From: Rhodococcus sp. G-MC3
GTDB taxonomy: Bacteria; Actinomycetota; Actinomycetes; Mycobacteriales; Mycobacteriaceae
NCBI RefSeq assembly: GCF_030063335.1
Contig: NZ_JASISW010000001.1
Coordinates: 248,001-312,000, forward strand
Length of the DNA stretch: 64,000 nt
Reading direction: 5' to 3'
Shown: piece after piece, positions 1 to 8,595 of the stretch
Numbering within the stretch: position 1 is the first letter of the stretch
How the letters are laid out: every line of letters begins with the position of its first letter
The notes under the pieces: generated by a model
Databases searched by the model: none
Told to the model about the DNA's origin: nothing
The model's input: the letters and a program-made list of their open reading frames with translations, nothing else
Program-made: the position numbers and the translations under genes

Positions 1-525
1 AGGATCAAGTATGTCATGACTGTGGCCAGAATCAGCAATCGCCAGGCGAACGCCGCATTCGGAGCACAGTCCCAGGCAGTCTTCGCGGCACAGCGGATTG
101 AGCGGAAGCTCCAATCCGACCGAATCCACGATGCCCGGTTCTAGGTCTATCTGATCGTCGAGGATGCGATGAATCTCGTCCTCGTCGGTCGTTTCTTCCG
201 TGACGCTGTTCGGGTAGGCGAACAGCTCGGTGAGATACACGTCCACCGAACCGGTAACCGGTTCAAGACAGCGACTGCATTCGCCCGCTGTGTCGGCCCG
301 AACGGTGCCCGTAACGAGAACACCTTCGGACGCGGCTTCCAGCCTGAGATCGAGCTCGACAGGCGATCCGACCTCGATGGCGATCGCGTCCAGTCCAATG
401 CGTTCCGACGCTTCCACCGTCCGCTGGATCTGCATCATCGATCCGGGCCTGCGGCTCAGGCTGTCGATATCCAGAACGAATCCCGTCCCGGGTTCGGAAC
501 GAGAGGTCTTACGGCGGCTAGGCAC
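1..525 (-). CDS. YceD/DUF177 family protein (partial, C-terminus off the left edge)
   Basis: An open frame starts at GTG 525 and runs off the left edge after 175 codons, so the C-terminus is missing. The product has the DUF177/YceD pattern: an N-terminal segment reading FVLDIDSLSRRPGSMM, a central GECSRCLEPV segment, and a C-terminal cysteine cluster (PLCREDCLGLCSECG). This family is linked to 23S rRNA accumulation and is usually encoded just upstream of rpmF (bL32), which would lie beyond the edge. The role is inferred from the family only. An upstream AGAAAG is a weak ribosome site, so the exact start is uncertain. In mycobacteria the sepIVA homologue is the neighbour, as here. Confidence 0.85.
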   Translation of the reverse strand, partial: MPSRRKTSRSEPGTGFVLDIDSLSRRPGSMMQIQRTVEASERIGLDAIAIEVGSPVELDLRLEAASEGVLVTGTVRADTAGECSRCLEPVTGSVDVYLTELFAYPNSVTEETTDEDEIHRILDDQIDLEPGIVDSVGLELPLNPLCREDCLGLCSECGVRLAIADSGHSHDILDP

Positions 526-707
526 AACGAATCTTTCTGATCGACGTCAGGGAACACAGTCACGAGAAACAACACAGTCACGACAGTTGTGGACCGCTTC
601 CGCTTTCGAGCGGCAACAGGCAACCACTCGACGATACGCAACTGCGCATGTGTGGGCAAATTCGAGGACGGCGCTACCGCTGACCTTCCGACAGCGCTGA
701 TCGCGTC

Positions 708-1475
708 CTATCGGCGAGGACGACGGAAGTCATCGGCTGGATCCGTGCCGTAATCGGGGACACCCGATCCAGTGCGTAGCTGCTGGCGCCCGCGCCCGAC
801 CGACCGAATCGTGCCGGTGAGGAACTCTTCGAACTCGGCGAGCTTGGTGTCGACGTACACGTCGCACTCGCTCCTCATACGGTCCGACTCTGCGTGAGCT
901 CCGTCGATGACGCGGGCCGACTCTGCGCGGGCTGCCTGCACCACTTCCGTCTGAGCGACGAGGCGAGCCTGTTCCTCGGTTCCGTCGGCCACCGACCGAT
1001 CGTAGGACGCCTGCCCCGATTCGATCATGCGGTCCGCTTCCGATCGAGCACGCGTCGTCAGGTCCTCGTACTCCTGACGACCACCTTCGACGGTGCGCTC
1101 CGCGGTGTCGTTCGCGTCGTCGACGAGTTGCTCTGCATGCGCGGTGGCCTCGGAGACCATGCGATCGGCTTGAGCTTTGGCATCTGCGAGGATCCGGTCC
1201 GCCGAGTCGCGCGCGTTCTCGACGGTGTCCTGCGCCTCGTTGTTTGCGGTGGTGACGGTCTTGTCCGCGATTGCTCTGGCATCGCCGACCAGCTTGTCCT
1301 TATGGTCGAGCACGTCCTGGGCATCGTCGAGTTCGCCGGGAATCGAGTCACGGACATCGTCGAGCAATTCCAGGACGTCGCCGCGTGGAACCACGCAGCC
1401 TGCGGTCATCGGGACGCCGCGCGCCTCCTCGACAATCGCGACGAGCTCGTCGAGCGCCTCGAATACGCGATACAC
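708..1475 (-). CDS. sepIVA: Septation protein SepIVA (DivIVA-like coiled coil)
   Basis: The product has 255 residues. It opens with VYRVFEALDELVAIVEEARG and then forms a long heptad-rich coiled coil full of Ala, Glu, Asp and Arg (about residues 55-215). It ends with TKLAEFEEFLTGTIRSVGRG. This matches mycobacterial SepIVA (Rv2927c), an essential DivIVA-like septum and polar-growth protein of about 245 residues. The frame stays open upstream to 1643, but homology begins at the GTG at 1475, which has a GGGG-rich stretch just upstream. I therefore prefer that start. It sits between coaD and the DUF177 gene, with about 180 bp on each side, so it is probably transcribed alone. Confidence 0.9.
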   Translation of the reverse strand: MYRVFEALDELVAIVEEARGVPMTAGCVVPRGDVLELLDDVRDSIPGELDDAQDVLDHKDKLVGDARAIADKTVTTANNEAQDTVENARDSADRILADAKAQADRMVSEATAHAEQLVDDANDTAERTVEGGRQEYEDLTTRARSEADRMIESGQASYDRSVADGTEEQARLVAQTEVVQAARAESARVIDGAHAESDRMRSECDVYVDTKLAEFEEFLTGTIRSVGRGRQQLRTGSGVPDYGTDPADDFRRPRR

Positions 1476-1526
1476 CGGTAACCCCAATCGTCGACACTGC
1501 AAGTGAATCCAACTCTTGAAAACATC

Positions 1527-1555
1527 TGATGCTGGTTGTGGCTTCTCCAGCATCA
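1527..1555 (-). terminator. Hairpin downstream of coaD, candidate terminator
   Basis: A perfect 9-bp inverted repeat (TGATGCTGG / CCAGCATCA) with an 11-base loop lies between coaD and sepIVA. Read on the minus strand it is followed by GATGTTTTCAAG, so a short T run is present. It is plausible as the end of the rsmD-coaD transcript. A second weaker hairpin abuts it on the coaD side. Confidence 0.4.
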
Positions 1556-1649
1556 CCCAGTTTGCCTGGTGATTGCGCCGACCGTGTGTCATGCACTCGG
1601 TGTGTCGCTCTCCGGCGTGTTCGAGCGCTACCGATACGGCCACCCGATT

Positions 1650-2141
1650 CTAGGCTTCGGCGTTACGTTCAGCGATCCGCGCGAGCAACTTGGCATGTAC
1701 GGCCGGAGGGACCATGTCCTCGACATCGCCACCGTAGGTGGCCACTTCCTTCACCAACGAACTGGACAGGAAACTGTGCGCGGGGTTGGCCGGAAAGAAC
1801 AGAGTGTCGACCCCCGTCAATTTCCGATTCATCTGAGCCATTTGAAGTTCGTAGTCGAAATCTATTGCTCCACGTAGGCCCTTGACGATGGCCGTGAAAC
1901 CCAGTTCGCGCGCATAGTCGACGAGCAAACCCTGCCAGGACGCGATTCGTACATTCCCCAGCTGCGAGGTCGACTCACCGAGCAATTCGATGCGCTCGTC
2001 CACGGAGAACAGCCCGCGCTTGTTCTTGTTGATCATCACGGTGACGACAATTTCGTCGAACTGCGCTGCAGCTCTGGTAATGACGTCGAGGTGACCGACG
2101 GTCACCGGGTCGAAGGATCCAGGGCACACCGCTCCAGTCAT
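1650..2141 (-). CDS. coaD: Pantetheine-phosphate adenylyltransferase
   Basis: CoaD (163 residues) transfers AMP from ATP to 4'-phosphopantetheine, the penultimate step of coenzyme A synthesis. The nucleotidyltransferase signature is visible at the N-terminus: CPGSFDPVTVGHLDV, with the T/HxGH motif at residues 14-17. The C-terminal SSSLVKE segment corresponds to the ATP-binding ISSTxVRE motif. Length is normal for bacterial CoaD. The ATG overlaps the rsmD stop by 4 bp, so the two genes are probably translationally coupled, an arrangement common in actinobacteria. Confidence 0.97.
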   Translation of the reverse strand: MTGAVCPGSFDPVTVGHLDVITRAAAQFDEIVVTVMINKNKRGLFSVDERIELLGESTSQLGNVRIASWQGLLVDYARELGFTAIVKGLRGAIDFDYELQMAQMNRKLTGVDTLFFPANPAHSFLSSSLVKEVATYGGDVEDMVPPAVHAKLLARIAERNAEA

Positions 2142-2743
2142 GACTGAACGGTATCACCGGCCTCTGCCTGATCCTTGTCCGTGGCGATGACTGTGTGCGT
2201 GGCGATCTCGATCCGAGTCTCTCCGTACTTCTTGACTTTCTCGGGCACCAAACCTGCGGGCCACGAAGTCCGAGGTGATCGTGACGAACGTTCCACCACC
2301 ACGACCGCATCGGGGGCGAGCCAGCCTCGACCGACGAGTTCGGCCAACATCTGCTGCACGGCAACCTCGGTCACCGCATAGGGCGGATCGGCGAGTACCA
2401 GGTCGTAGCGAGCCACTGCGGCGCCCGCCAGCACCGCTGCGACGGGCGCGCATCGGACCACTGCCCCCGGCAGGCCGAGCGCTGCGGCGTTCCGCCTGAC
2501 GACCTCCGCAGCCCGCGCATCGGATTCGACGAGGAGCACCGACCCCGCTCCTCGCGAAAGAGCTTCCAGCCCAAGTGCACCCGATCCGGCGAACAAATCG
2601 AGCACCGCGGCGCCCTCCAAATCCACACGCGCCTCCAGAGCGGAGAACAACGCCTCGCGGACGCGCTCCGATGTAGGGCGCGTACCGCGAGGCGGGACCT
2701 CGAGTCTCCTACCCCCTGCGATGCCAGCGACGATCCGAGTCAT
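2138..2743 (-). CDS. rsmD: 16S rRNA (guanine(966)-N(2))-methyltransferase RsmD
   Basis: The 201-residue product has the SAM-binding motif LDLFAGSGALGLEALSRG (residues 48-65) and the catalytic NPPY-like DPPY at 119-122. Both are typical of RsmD, which methylates G966 of 16S rRNA in the small ribosomal subunit. The ATG at 2743 has GGAG-like sequence upstream and the start MTRIVAGIAGGRRL fits the family. The gene overlaps coaD by 4 bp and follows pyc by 26 bp. It may share pyc transcription. Confidence 0.95.
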   Translation of the reverse strand: MTRIVAGIAGGRRLEVPPRGTRPTSERVREALFSALEARVDLEGAAVLDLFAGSGALGLEALSRGAGSVLLVESDARAAEVVRRNAAALGLPGAVVRCAPVAAVLAGAAVARYDLVLADPPYAVTEVAVQQMLAELVGRGWLAPDAVVVVERSSRSPRTSWPAGLVPEKVKKYGETRIEIATHTVIATDKDQAEAGDTVQS

Positions 2744-2769
2744 CTGCCGGAGTTTAATCTCCCCGTACG

Positions 2770-5700
2770 TCAGTCGCCTTCACCGGTCGATCCGCCGCCG
2801 ATGACCACGAGCAGGTCGCCGCCCTCGACCTGTTGGACGCCTCCGATCGCGAGGCGCGTCACGGCGCCTCCCTTGGGTGCGGTGATGGCCGCTTCCATCT
2901 TCATCGCCTCGATCGACGCCACGACGTCACCCGCGCTGACCTTGTCACCCTCGGCAACCGCGAGTGTGACCACGCCGGCGAAGGGCGCAGGGACATGACC
3001 GGAATTCGACCGATCCGCTTTCTCCACTGTCGGCGCTTCGCTGGCGATCGAACGATCCCTGACCGACACCGGCCGAAGCTGGCCGTTGAGGATGCACATC
3101 ACCGTTCGCATACCGCGTTCGTCGGCGTCGGAAATCGCCTCCAAACCGATCAGCAGCTCGACGCCCTTCTCGAGTTTTACTCGATGCTCGTCGCCTTGCC
3201 GCAGACCGTAGAAGAACTGGTTCGCGGACAAGCGTGAGGTGTCGCCGTACTTGTCTCGATGTGCCGCCAAGTCCGCAGCAGGACCGGGGAAGAGCAAGCG
3301 GTTCAACGCATCCCGACGCTGAGCGGCTGTTCCGTCGAGTGCTCTTTCGTCGTCGGCCCCGAGCGGAGTCTCGGGCTTGGATTCGCTTCTGCCTTCCAAG
3401 GCTTTGGACCGCAGGGGTTCAGGCCATCCGCCAGCCGGGGTGCCGAGTTCACCTCGAAGGAATCCGATTACCGAGTCCGGGATGTCGAACTTGCGGGGGT
3501 TCTCCGCAAATTCGTCCGCCGATGCACCGGCACCGACCAACGCCAACGCCAAGTCTCCGACGACCTTGGAGCTCGGCGTCACCTTCACCAACCGTCCCAA
3601 CATCCGGTCCGCTGCAGCGTAATTCGCTTCCACTGTCTCGAACCGGTCTCCGAGACCCAGAGCGATGGCCTGCTGGCGCAAATTCGAGAGCTGTCCGCCG
3701 GGGATCTCGTGGGTGTACACGCGCCCGGTAGGCGCAGGGAGCCCCGATTCGAATGGCGCGTACACCTTTCGAAGCGCCTCCCAGTACGGCTCCAGGTCGC
3801 AGACTGCCTGCAGGTCCAGCCCTGTGTCGCGCTCGGTGTGCGCCGCAGCGGCGACGATGGCCGACAACGCAGGCTGGCTGGTTGTACCTGCCATCGACGC
3901 GCTCGCACCATCGACGGCGTCGGCGCCGGCCTCCCACGCTGCCAGGTACGTCGCCAATTGACCACCGGGAGTGTCGTGAGTGTGCACGTGCACCGGCAAA
4001 TCGAAATTGCTCCGCAGGGCCGTCACCAGCGTACGAGCTGCTGGCGCTCGGAGGAGGCCTGCCATGTCCTTGATCGCCAGCACGTGCGCGCCTGCATCGA
4101 CGATCTGCTCGGCCAACTTCAGGTAGTAGTCGAGTGTGTAGAGCTTCTCGTTCGGGTTCGACAGATCACCGGTATAGCTCAGCGCCACCTCCGCGATCGC
4201 GGTATTGGTCTCACGGACTGCATCGATCGCCGGACGCATCTGATCGACATTGTTCAGCGCGTCGAAGATACGAAAGATGTCGATACCGGTGTCGGTGGCC
4301 TCCGCAACGAAGGAGCGCGTGACCTTCTCCGGGTACGGGGTGTACCCGACGGTATTGCGTCCACGCAGCAACATCTGCAACGCAATGTTGGGCACCGCTT
4401 CGCGCAGAGCCGCCAGTCGTTCCCACGGATCCTCGTGCAGGAACCGCAGTGCCACATCGTATGTCGCACCTCCCCAAGCTTCGATCGAGAGAAGCTCGGG
4501 CGTCGTGCGTGCAACGTACGGTGCCACCATCAACAGCCCCGATGTGCGCACGCGCGTCGCGAGCAACGACTGGTGTGCGTCACGGAACGTCGTGTCGGTG
4601 ACTCCGAGCGCCTTCTGGTTCCGCAGATCCCGCGCGAATCCCTCGGGGCCGAGAGCAAGAAGACGCTGACGACTGCCGTCCTGGATCGGTTTCGTGAAAT
4701 CGACCTCCGGCAGCTTGTCCTGCGGATAGACCGGCGACGGCCGCTCGCCGTGCGGCTTGTTCACCGTGACATCGGCGAGGTACGTCAGGATCTTCGTGCC
4801 TCGGTCTCCTGAGGTTCGTGCGGTGAGCAGTTCAGGACGTTCCTCGATGAACGAGGTCGTCACCCGACCGCCGGTAAAGTCCGGATCGACCAGAACTGCC
4901 TGAAGGAACGGAATGTTCGTCGCCACACCGCGAATGCGGAACTCGGCAACAGCGCGCCGCGCCCGCGCGATAGCGGTCTCGAAATCCCTTCCACGGCAGG
5001 TCAACTTGACCAGCATCGAGTCGAAGTAGGCGCCGACCTCGGCGCCGAGGGTCGTACCACCGTCGAGACGAACTCCGGCACCGCCAGGGGTGCGGTACGC
5101 GGTGATTCGTCCGGTGTCGGGACGGAAGCCGTTGGCCGGGTCTTCGGTGGTGATGCGGCATTGCAACGCAGCGCCTCGGAGAACGATCTTGTCCTGCGTC
5201 AACCCGAGATCGGCAAGCGTCTCACCGGAGGCAATCCGCAACTGGCTCTGTACGAGGTCGACGTCGGTGACTTCCTCGGTCACCGTGTGCTCGACCTGGA
5301 TACGTGGGTTCATCTCGATGAACACGTGATTCCCGCGGGTATCGAGAAGGAACTCGACCGTGCCTGCGCAGGAATACCCGATCTCCTTCGCGAACGCCAC
5401 GGCATCGGCGCACATCCGGTCGCGGAGCTCAGCGGGCAGGTTCGGGGCAGGCGCCATCTCGATGACCTTCTGATGGCGACGCTGCAGCGAACAGTCTCGC
5501 TCGAACAGGTGAATTACATTGCCCTCACCGTCGGCCAGAATCTGGACCTCGATGTGGCGGGGATCGATGACGGCCTGCTCCAGGAAGACAGTCGGATCGC
5601 CGAAGGCGGACTCGGCCTCGCGTGCGGCAGCTTCGATCGACTCACGCAGCAGTGACGGTTCGGCGACGCGACGCATACCGCGGCCACCGCCGCCTGCCAC

Positions 5701-6177
5701 CGCCTTGACGAACAGCGGGAACGTCATCGACTCCGATGACGTCACCAGTTCCTCGATATCGGAGGACGGCTCCGATGACGCCAGGACCGGCAACCCGGCA
5801 CGCTTTGCGGCCGCGATCGCACGAGCCTTGTTTCCTGTCAGCTCCAAAACATCGGCGGACGGCCCGACGAACGTCACACCGGCTTCGGCGCACGCAGCAG
5901 CCAGGTCCGGGTTCTCGGAGAGGAAGCCGTAACCGGGGTACACCGCGTCCGCGCCGGATCGCTTCGCTGCATTGACGATCTCGGAAACGGACAGATAGGC
6001 GCGAACAGGGTGACCCTTCTCGCCGATCTCGTACGCTTCGTCGGCCTTGGTCCGGTGAAGCGAGTTACGGTCCTCGAACGGGAAGACGGCCACGGTCGAG
6101 GCGCCCAGCTCGTACGAAGCGCGGAACGCACGAATGGCGATCTCACCGCGATTGGCAACCAACACTTTGGAAAACAT
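2770..6177 (-). CDS. pyc: Pyruvate carboxylase
   Basis: This 1135-residue biotin enzyme makes oxaloacetate from pyruvate, bicarbonate and ATP, an anaplerotic reaction. It has three domains in order. The biotin carboxylase domain covers about residues 1-450 and contains the glycine-rich AVAGGGGRGMRRV loop. The carboxyltransferase domain lies at about 540-850, with GVTDTTFRDAHQSL and the metal-binding VHVHTHD segment. The C-terminal biotinyl domain carries IEAMKMEA, with the biotinylated lysine near residue 1093. Length is full for the family. No ribosome site is obvious; a TAGATT box 6 nt upstream of the ATG suggests leaderless transcription (see the promoter entry). Confidence 0.97.
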   Translation of the reverse strand: MFSKVLVANRGEIAIRAFRASYELGASTVAVFPFEDRNSLHRTKADEAYEIGEKGHPVRAYLSVSEIVNAAKRSGADAVYPGYGFLSENPDLAAACAEAGVTFVGPSADVLELTGNKARAIAAAKRAGLPVLASSEPSSDIEELVTSSESMTFPLFVKAVAGGGGRGMRRVAEPSLLRESIEAAAREAESAFGDPTVFLEQAVIDPRHIEVQILADGEGNVIHLFERDCSLQRRHQKVIEMAPAPNLPAELRDRMCADAVAFAKEIGYSCAGTVEFLLDTRGNHVFIEMNPRIQVEHTVTEEVTDVDLVQSQLRIASGETLADLGLTQDKIVLRGAALQCRITTEDPANGFRPDTGRITAYRTPGGAGVRLDGGTTLGAEVGAYFDSMLVKLTCRGRDFETAIARARRAVAEFRIRGVATNIPFLQAVLVDPDFTGGRVTTSFIEERPELLTARTSGDRGTKILTYLADVTVNKPHGERPSPVYPQDKLPEVDFTKPIQDGSRQRLLALGPEGFARDLRNQKALGVTDTTFRDAHQSLLATRVRTSGLLMVAPYVARTTPELLSIEAWGGATYDVALRFLHEDPWERLAALREAVPNIALQMLLRGRNTVGYTPYPEKVTRSFVAEATDTGIDIFRIFDALNNVDQMRPAIDAVRETNTAIAEVALSYTGDLSNPNEKLYTLDYYLKLAEQIVDAGAHVLAIKDMAGLLRAPAARTLVTALRSNFDLPVHVHTHDTPGGQLATYLAAWEAGADAVDGASASMAGTTSQPALSAIVAAAAHTERDTGLDLQAVCDLEPYWEALRKVYAPFESGLPAPTGRVYTHEIPGGQLSNLRQQAIALGLGDRFETVEANYAAADRMLGRLVKVTPSSKVVGDLALALVGAGASADEFAENPRKFDIPDSVIGFLRGELGTPAGGWPEPLRSKALEGRSESKPETPLGADDERALDGTAAQRRDALNRLLFPGPAADLAAHRDKYGDTSRLSANQFFYGLRQGDEHRVKLEKGVELLIGLEAISDADERGMRTVMCILNGQLRPVSVRDRSIASEAPTVEKADRSNSGHVPAPFAGVVTLAVAEGDKVSAGDVVASIEAMKMEAAITAPKGGAVTRLAIGGVQQVEGGDLLVVIGGGSTGEGD

Positions 6178-6183
6178 TCGCTA

Positions 6184-6189
6184 AATCTA
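6184..6189 (-). promoter_or_regulatory. Candidate -10 box for leaderless pyc transcript
   Basis: Read on the minus strand, TAGATT is followed by six bases and then the pyc ATG at 6177. This places the predicted transcription start at or next to the start codon. The absence of a Shine-Dalgarno sequence agrees with leaderless initiation, which is common in actinobacteria. No convincing -35 was found. Confidence 0.4.
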
Positions 6190-6290
6190 CAGCCGACGCC
6201 GATTCCATTTGTGATCACTGTCTCGAGATGTGGGACGAATTGGCCGAATACTGCGTCTTAAACGGTGCAGATACGTCTCGACGGGCCAAG

Positions 6291-8558
6291 TCAGGATTTG
6301 TCGAGGTAATCGGCGCGATCCGACCGCCATGCCGACTTCATCATCGATTCGATCCCCGGGTGATGCGCCACCGTCTCTTCGGACTCGAAAAGCCCTCGTG
6401 CGCACGCCTGCGCGTCGGCAATGACGTCCTCGTCGTCGATCAACGACAGCAGACGCAAACTGGACACTGTTCCGGACTGCGCGGCACCGAGTACATCGCC
6501 CTCCCGCCTGGTCTGAAGGTCGAGTTTCGCGAGTTCGAAGCCGTCGTTGGTTGCAGCGACGGCCCGCAATCGTTCGAACGAGATGCCGTTCGAACTCAGC
6601 TGGCTGATCATGATGCAGAGACCTTGGTGCCCACCTCGGCCGATTCGCCCGCGCAGCTGATGGAGCTGGCTTATCCCGAATCGATCGGCATCCTCGATCA
6701 CCATGACGGTGGCATTCGGTACGTCGACACCGACCTCGACGACGGTGGTGCACACCAGAACGTCGATCTCACCCGCGTTGAAATCCTGCATCGCGGCGTC
6801 CTTGTCGTCGGCGTGCATGCGACCATGCAAGAGCCCGACCCGCAGCTCCGAGAACGGCCCCTGACTCAGCATCTCGAACATGTCCAGAGCTGATTTCGTC
6901 TCGGGAAGCTTCCTGTCGTCGTCGGACGCTGATCGCGTGCGCGGCTTCTTCTCCTCCTCGTCACCACCGATACGCGAGCACACGACGTAAGCCTGCCTGC
7001 CCTGGCCTACCTCTTCGCGTATGCGTTCCCATGCGCGATCCACCCACGCGGGTTTGTCGCGATCCGAGACGACATTGCTGATGATCGGCGCGCGTCCGCG
7101 AGGCAGCTCGCCCAAAGTCGACGTCTCCAGATCGCCGAGCGATGCCATAGCGATGGTGCGAGGAATCGGGGTAGCGGTCATGACCAGAAGGTGGGGGCTC
7201 GAGCCGCCTCGGGCTTTCGACCTGAGCGCATCTCGCTGCTCGACGCCGAAACGATGCTGCTCGTCCACGACCACCATGCCCAGATCGAAGAATGCGACGC
7301 GATCCTGGATGAGCGCGTGAGTACCGATCACGATGCCCGCGTCACCGGTGACAGCGTCGAGAAGCGCCGACCGTTTGGCTGCCGTCGACATCGATCCGGT
7401 GAGCAGTGCGATCTTCGTAGCGGACTCATGGGCACCGAGTTCTCCGGCACCCGCCAGAGATCCCAGCATCGCCGAGATCGACCGCGCATGTTGCGCGGCA
7501 AGCACTTCGGTGGGTGCAAGCAGCGCACACTGATGGCCGGCGTCGATCACCTGCAGCATTGCTCGCAGCGCAACGATCGTCTTACCCGACCCGACCTCAC
7601 CCTGTAGAAGCCGCGACATGGGGTGCCCCTGCGAGAGATCGCCCGAAATCTCCTCGGCTACCGTGACCTGTCCGGCCGTCAGCGTGAACGGCAGCCGGTG
7701 TTCGAATTCGGCAGCGATCCCATCGACACGGGGTGGGCAGGGCGGCGCGGGTCTCGTTGACACGTCCTGTCTGCGTGCTGCCAGGACGAGCTGTACGGCC
7801 AAGGCCTCGTCGAACTTCAACCGAGTCCGCGCGTGGTCCTTTTGTTCTGCTGTGTCCGGAAAGTGAATCCATCGCAGCGCTGTCCTCAAGTCGACCAGAC
7901 CACGTTCGGCGAGTACGACTGTCGGCACCGGATCGTCCACGGGATCGAGTTGTTCGAGAATCTGTCGAATGCAGCGCATGAACGTCCAACTTTCGACGTC
8001 CTTCGACGCCGGATACAGAGGAACGAACTTTCGGTCGAAGACTGTCATGTCGACGTGGCCGGACTCGTCCATCGATCCGCGCGCGACGCCTGCCAGCGCT
8101 CCCCCTCCGACGACACGTCCCGAGGCGACGATCGAGCCGTCCTCGTCGTCACCACCGAGGATCACGTAACTGGGGTGAGTGAGGTTCCACCGTCGCCCGA
8201 AGTACTTGACCTTTCCCGAGAACATGCCGCGTTTGCCAGGGGTAAGGACGTGCTTGAGTTTGTGTGGACTGAAGAACGTGGCGTCGATCTGCTGCCCATC
8301 AGCAGCGAGTGAGACGGCGAGGAACTGGCCTTTACGCGCTTTCATCTGGCGGAGTGTGGCGGTGGCGATCGTCGCCACGATGGTGATGTGCTCACCCTCC
8401 GGCGGCTCTTTCTCGCCGAGTTCGGCGCCCTGCGTCATGTAGCGATGTGGGTAGTAGCGGACGAGGTCCTCCGCGGTGTGGATGTCGAACAGCTCGGCGA
8501 GGGGCTCGGAAACCTTCTTGCCGAGAACGAGATCCAGCCGATCGGAAAGTGCCACCAT
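6291..8558 (-). CDS. recG: ATP-dependent DNA helicase RecG
   Basis: The product has 755 residues from the preferred start. RecG remodels stalled replication forks and Holliday junctions. An N-terminal wedge/OB region is followed by the helicase core, with Walker A LLQGEVGSGKT, the DExH-like box DEQHRFG, LVMTATPIPRT, and the C-terminal QLRGRIGRG motif. The frame is open upstream to 8711, but homology starts at MVALSDRLDLVLG. The ATG at 8558 has GGAG 4-7 nt upstream, so I use it. The gene follows the DAK2-domain gene by 37 bp. DAK2-recG adjacency is widely conserved in Gram-positive bacteria. Confidence 0.95.
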   Translation of the reverse strand: MVALSDRLDLVLGKKVSEPLAELFDIHTAEDLVRYYPHRYMTQGAELGEKEPPEGEHITIVATIATATLRQMKARKGQFLAVSLAADGQQIDATFFSPHKLKHVLTPGKRGMFSGKVKYFGRRWNLTHPSYVILGGDDEDGSIVASGRVVGGGALAGVARGSMDESGHVDMTVFDRKFVPLYPASKDVESWTFMRCIRQILEQLDPVDDPVPTVVLAERGLVDLRTALRWIHFPDTAEQKDHARTRLKFDEALAVQLVLAARRQDVSTRPAPPCPPRVDGIAAEFEHRLPFTLTAGQVTVAEEISGDLSQGHPMSRLLQGEVGSGKTIVALRAMLQVIDAGHQCALLAPTEVLAAQHARSISAMLGSLAGAGELGAHESATKIALLTGSMSTAAKRSALLDAVTGDAGIVIGTHALIQDRVAFFDLGMVVVDEQHRFGVEQRDALRSKARGGSSPHLLVMTATPIPRTIAMASLGDLETSTLGELPRGRAPIISNVVSDRDKPAWVDRAWERIREEVGQGRQAYVVCSRIGGDEEEKKPRTRSASDDDRKLPETKSALDMFEMLSQGPFSELRVGLLHGRMHADDKDAAMQDFNAGEIDVLVCTTVVEVGVDVPNATVMVIEDADRFGISQLHQLRGRIGRGGHQGLCIMISQLSSNGISFERLRAVAATNDGFELAKLDLQTRREGDVLGAAQSGTVSSLRLLSLIDDEDVIADAQACARGLFESEETVAHHPGIESMMKSAWRSDRADYLDKS

Positions 8559-8595
8559 CGTCCGTCTCCGTCCTCTCGTCCCCTTTTTGGCGCTG

